From CAZKFN01 sp964552035 (GTDB lineage Bacteria > Bacteroidota > Bacteroidia > Flavobacteriales_E > Vicingaceae), in NCBI GenBank assembly GCA_964552035.1, contig CAZKFN010000008.1:1-45250 (forward strand): a DNA stretch of 45,250 nucleotides. Reading direction: 5' to 3'. The position numbers and the translations under genes were made by a program. Below are positions 42,525 through 45,250 of the stretch, in pieces (position 1 is the first letter of the stretch; each line of letters starts with the position of its first letter). The notes below the pieces were generated by a model. That model ran no database searches and had not been told where the DNA came from. It worked only from the letters and a program-made list of their open reading frames with translations.

Positions 42525-43763
42525 TTATTTTAACATTTCAATTGCTCTAGATAATGCTTCTAGGAATAAATCTATTTCTTCCTTTGTATTATAAAAGGCA
42601 AATGAGGCTCTAACGGTTCCTAAAATATCAAAGCGATGCATGAGAGGTTCCGTACAATGATGTCCTGTTCTAACAGCAATACCCAACTTGTCAAGAATAA
42701 TACCAATATCATAAGCATGAATTCCATCTACTATAAGCGAAATTACCGAAGCTTTATCATCTGCCTCACCAATAATTCTTAATCCTTTAATTTCTTTCAA
42801 TTGTTTGGTAGCATAATCTAAAAGCTCTTTTTCATGGACATAAACTTCATCCCAATTCAAGTTGTTTAAATAATCAACTGCAGCACCACTGGCAACTCCC
42901 CCTGCAATATTTGGAGTTCCTGCCTCAAACTTGTAAGGCAATTCATTATACGTCGTTTTTTCGAAAGAAACTGTTTTTATCATGTCTCCCCCACCTTGAT
43001 ATGGTGGCAAGCTCTCTAAAAGTTCTTTTTTCCCATAAAGAACACCGATTCCTGTTGGACCAAACATTTTATGCATAGAAAAAGCATAAAAATCTGCATC
43101 TAACTCTCTCACATCTACTCTTTTGTGAGGAACAGCTTGAGCTCCATCAATTAAAACAGGTATTTCTTTTTCATGTGCTAAAGCAATAATTTCCCGAACG
43201 GGATTAATAGTTCCCAAAGTATTGCTAATATGGGTTACTGAAACAATTTTGGTTTTGGAATTAAGCATTTTAGCATAAGCATCTAGGTCTAATTCCCCTT
43301 GATCCGAAATTGGAATAACTTTTAAGGTTGCTCCTTTTTCTTCACATAGCATTTGCCAAGGTACAATGTTAGAGTGATGCTCCATTTCGGTAATGATAAT
43401 TTCATCTCCTTGTTGTATACCTTTCTTTCCAAATGAACTTGCTATGAGATTAATAGAATCTGTCGTGCCTTTGGTGAATATAACCTCATCTGAAAATTCA
43501 GCATTAATATAATGCTGAATTTTCTGTCTTCCTTCTTCATATGCCGCTGTAGCCTCTTGACTTAAGGTATGTACGCCCCTGTGAACATTGCTATTTATAT
43601 TTGTATAATATCGGCTTATAGAATCAATGACCACTTGGGGTTTTTGGGATGTTGCTCCATTATCAAAATAAACCAAGTCCTTCCCATAGACCAACCTCTT
43701 TAAGGTTGGGAAATCTGCTCTTAGAGCCGATACATCAAATTTTTCTTTTAAGATTTCATTCAT
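42525..43763 (-). CDS. sufS: Cysteine desulfurase SufS
   Basis: A PLP enzyme that releases sulfur from cysteine as a persulfide. The protein has 412 residues. VYFDNGATSQKP is at 31-42, the PLP-stacking region is TEMEHHSN (125-132), and the PLP Lys is K232 (FSMHKMFGPTGIG). The catalytic Cys is C370 in the loop RTGHHCTEPLM, the short-loop type typical of SufS, which needs SufE. It lies 14 bases after sufD. Confidence 0.97.
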   Translation of the reverse strand: MNEILKEKFDVSALRADFPTLKRLVYGKDLVYFDNGATSQKPQVVIDSISRYYTNINSNVHRGVHTLSQEATAAYEEGRQKIQHYINAEFSDEVIFTKGTTDSINLIASSFGKKGIQQGDEIIITEMEHHSNIVPWQMLCEEKGATLKVIPISDQGELDLDAYAKMLNSKTKIVSVTHISNTLGTINPVREIIALAHEKEIPVLIDGAQAVPHKRVDVRELDADFYAFSMHKMFGPTGIGVLYGKKELLESLPPYQGGGDMIKTVSFEKTTYNELPYKFEAGTPNIAGGVASGAAVDYLNNLNWDEVYVHEKELLDYATKQLKEIKGLRIIGEADDKASVISLIVDGIHAYDIGIILDKLGIAVRTGHHCTEPLMHRFDILGTVRASFAFYNTKEEIDLFLEALSRAIEMLK

Positions 43764-43777
43764 CTTAATATAACCTT

Positions 43778-45070
43778 TTAAACTCCATGATAATGCTCAT
43801 CAATGTACGCTTTTAATTCTTCTTTAAGAGCTTCAATACTCACATGTTCCAACACATCAGAGGCAAAAGCATTTAATAATACTGCCGTTGCCATATGTTT
43901 AGATAGCCCTCTAGATTGAAGATAAAACAATGACTCATCATCCAATTGACCTATAGTAGAACCATGAGTGCATTTCACATCGTCTGCATAAATTTCTAAT
44001 TCAGGTTTGGAATTAATTTTTGCATTATCTGTTAAAACCATATTGGAATTAGATTGATAAGCATTTGTTTTCTGTGCTTCTTTATGAACCAACACCTTCC
44101 CGTTAAACACTCCTGAAGATTTATCATCCATAATTCCTTTGTATAATTCATGAGAAACACAATTTGGCTCTCTATGGTATACATGAGTATGGTTATCCAC
44201 ATGTTGTTTTTTATCTAAAAGATATAGTCCATTTAACCAGGTCTCAGTGTGTTGTCCGTATAAATTAATGTTTAAATTGTTGCGAACTAAAGCCCCTTCA
44301 AGTGTGAACGTATTGATTTTAAATGCACTATTTGATTCTTGGATTACTTCTGTATTCGTAATTTGAAAGTCGTCATCACCTTCTTCTTGAATTTTATTCA
44401 GCTCTAACATAGCCCTACGGTCAACAAACACTTCTGTGAGCATGTTGGTAAATGTTGTTCCTTTGCTTGTCGATATGGTTTTAATCACCACTTTTGCTTG
44501 ACTGCCTTCCTCCATAATAATCAAATTACGAGGATTGGCAATGGCTGTATCAGAATTTATAAGGTGAACAATATAAATTGGTTCTTCAACAAGGGCATTT
44601 TTCTCCAGATGAATATATGCTCCATCTTGATGAAAGGCGGTGTTAATTGCTGAAAATATTTCTTGATCATCCTTTGATTGAGTTGCAAAGCGTTTTCTTA
44701 TTTCTTTACAATCTTCATCTTCTTTTGCCTCTGATAAAGAAGAAAAATACAAACCCTTTTTCGCTTCAAATGAGCTTAACTCTTTACTATAAAAGCCATT
44801 GATTAAAACAATATAATTTTTTGTAGGAATAGATAAATCAATATCTAATACCTCAGAAGGGAAATCGATTTTATAATTTCCTCTAATTATTTTGTTGATT
44901 CTTGTAAATCGCCAATACTCGGTTTTTGAAGTAGGAAAACTTAGATTTTCCAAAGACTTCAAAGCTTCACTCCTTTTATCTCTAGAAAAATCTTTATCAA
45001 AAGAATAATCAGCTTGTGAAAAATGAGATAAAAAATTGCTTTTTGTTTCTAATACTACTGTTTCATTCAT
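43778..45070 (-). CDS. sufD: Fe-S cluster assembly protein SufD
   Basis: A component of the SufBCD scaffold complex. The 430-residue protein has the N-terminal helical part with SFPTSKTEYWRFTRI (about 48-62). The beta-helix core follows, with HVDNHTHVYHREPNCVSHELY and DDKSSGVFNGKVLVH, and a late KCTHGSTIGQLDDESLFYL block. An unusually good Shine-Dalgarno site, AAGGAGAT, lies about 7 bases before the ATG, which is rare in this phylum. It is 15 bases after the sufC stop. Confidence 0.95.
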   Translation of the reverse strand: MNETVVLETKSNFLSHFSQADYSFDKDFSRDKRSEALKSLENLSFPTSKTEYWRFTRINKIIRGNYKIDFPSEVLDIDLSIPTKNYIVLINGFYSKELSSFEAKKGLYFSSLSEAKEDEDCKEIRKRFATQSKDDQEIFSAINTAFHQDGAYIHLEKNALVEEPIYIVHLINSDTAIANPRNLIIMEEGSQAKVVIKTISTSKGTTFTNMLTEVFVDRRAMLELNKIQEEGDDDFQITNTEVIQESNSAFKINTFTLEGALVRNNLNINLYGQHTETWLNGLYLLDKKQHVDNHTHVYHREPNCVSHELYKGIMDDKSSGVFNGKVLVHKEAQKTNAYQSNSNMVLTDNAKINSKPELEIYADDVKCTHGSTIGQLDDESLFYLQSRGLSKHMATAVLLNAFASDVLEHVSIEALKEELKAYIDEHYHGV

Positions 45071-45088
45071 AGTTCTATCTCCTTTTTA
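45071..45088 (-). promoter_or_regulatory. Shine-Dalgarno site of sufD
   Basis: In the short sufC-sufD spacer the minus strand reads AAAAAGGAGATAGAACT directly before the ATG at 45070. AAGGAG is a strong match to the anti-Shine-Dalgarno sequence and supports this start. Confidence 0.6.
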
Positions 45089-45250
45089 AGCAGGCACTGA
45101 AGCCTCACTTTTTAACCAATCATATCCTTTTGACTCTAGCTCTTTCGCCAATTCCTTTCCTCCAGTTTTCACAATTTTACCATCATTTAATACATGGACA
45201 AAATCAGGTATTATATAATCCAACAACCTTTGGTAGTGAGTAATTACAAT
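45086..45250 (-). CDS. sufC: Fe-S cluster assembly ATPase SufC, C-terminal part
   Basis: Only the last 54 residues are in the window; the gene continues beyond the right edge. The segment IVITHYQRLLDYIIP followed by DFVHVLNDGKIVKTGG is the C-terminal region of SufC, containing the H-loop His and the typical post-ATPase segment. KELAKELESKGYDWL and a short SVPA tail precede the stop at 45086. It is the first visible gene of the suf operon; sufB presumably lies further upstream. Confidence 0.93.
   Translation of the reverse strand: MVITHYQRLLDYIIPDFVHVLNDGKIVKTGGKELAKELESKGYDWLKSEASVPA

Noticed and set aside
1..45250. CRISPR arrays, prophage, insertion sequences, secretion or defence islands
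   Set aside because: No spaced repeats, transposase, integrase, phage structural or restriction/toxin genes were seen on either strand.

Overview
The window is about 45 kb of AT-rich, densely coded chromosome from a Bacteroidota bacterium, most probably a Flavobacteriia-like member. Four things support this. The gliding genes gldF and gldG are present. One secreted protein has a type IX secretion (T9SS) C-terminal sorting domain. The element TAnnTTTG, the Bacteroidota -7 promoter box, recurs upstream of many genes, while Shine-Dalgarno sites are scarce. The gene orders pdxJ/CBS/nadK/uppS/bamA/ompH/ompH/murI and sufC-sufD-sufS-sufE-sufT-DUF2480 are familiar from this phylum. No prophage, insertion sequence, CRISPR array or defence island was seen. 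Two runs of ten N show that this is a draft assembly.

Layout. 1-821: the 5' part of aspartokinase on the minus strand. 960-4479: gldF-gldG-DUF4340-like operon. 4540-5661: dnaN, broken by one in-frame TAA. 5919-7056: a PfkB-type kinase (minus), then tRNA-Asn and its terminator. 7119-11530: a lipoprotein, tyrS, a secreted protein of unknown role, a LuxE-like acyl-protein synthetase with a start-codon problem, and a small lipoprotein. 11520-18814: a Na/Pi cotransporter, an SDR enzyme, a MurG-like glycosyltransferase, an NAD-dependent epimerase, a DUF4296 lipoprotein, dihydroorotase and a polyprenol-phosphate mannosyltransferase. 18815-21384: the loosest part, with long spacers of unexplained content around a laminin-B-domain lipoprotein and two tandem DUF4168-like proteins. 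21571-33337: a mostly co-directional envelope cluster comprising alpha/beta hydrolase and pdxJ (minus), then CBS protein, POTRA/barrel protein, nadK, two outer-membrane barrels, uppS, bamA, two OmpH/Skp chaperones and murI. 33334-36019: gamma-carbonic anhydrase, Nfu and a T9SS cargo. 36129-41183: a long PurF-like amidotransferase, dxs and an LLM flavin oxidoreductase. 41210-45250: the SUF operon on the minus strand.

Together the genes cover outer-membrane biogenesis (BamA, OmpH/Skp, the undecaprenyl precursor made by UppS from Dxs-derived isoprenoids, and D-glutamate from MurI), gliding, iron-sulfur cluster assembly (SufC, SufD, SufS, SufE, SufT and Nfu) and core metabolism. I found no clear undescribed system. 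The points most worth checking are the stop codon inside dnaN, the terminator abutting the murI start, the operator-like palindrome at a glycosyltransferase start, the promoters lying almost on top of start codons, the LuxE-like gene without a canonical start, and the unassigned spacers around 19.0-19.3 and 20.1-20.25 kb.
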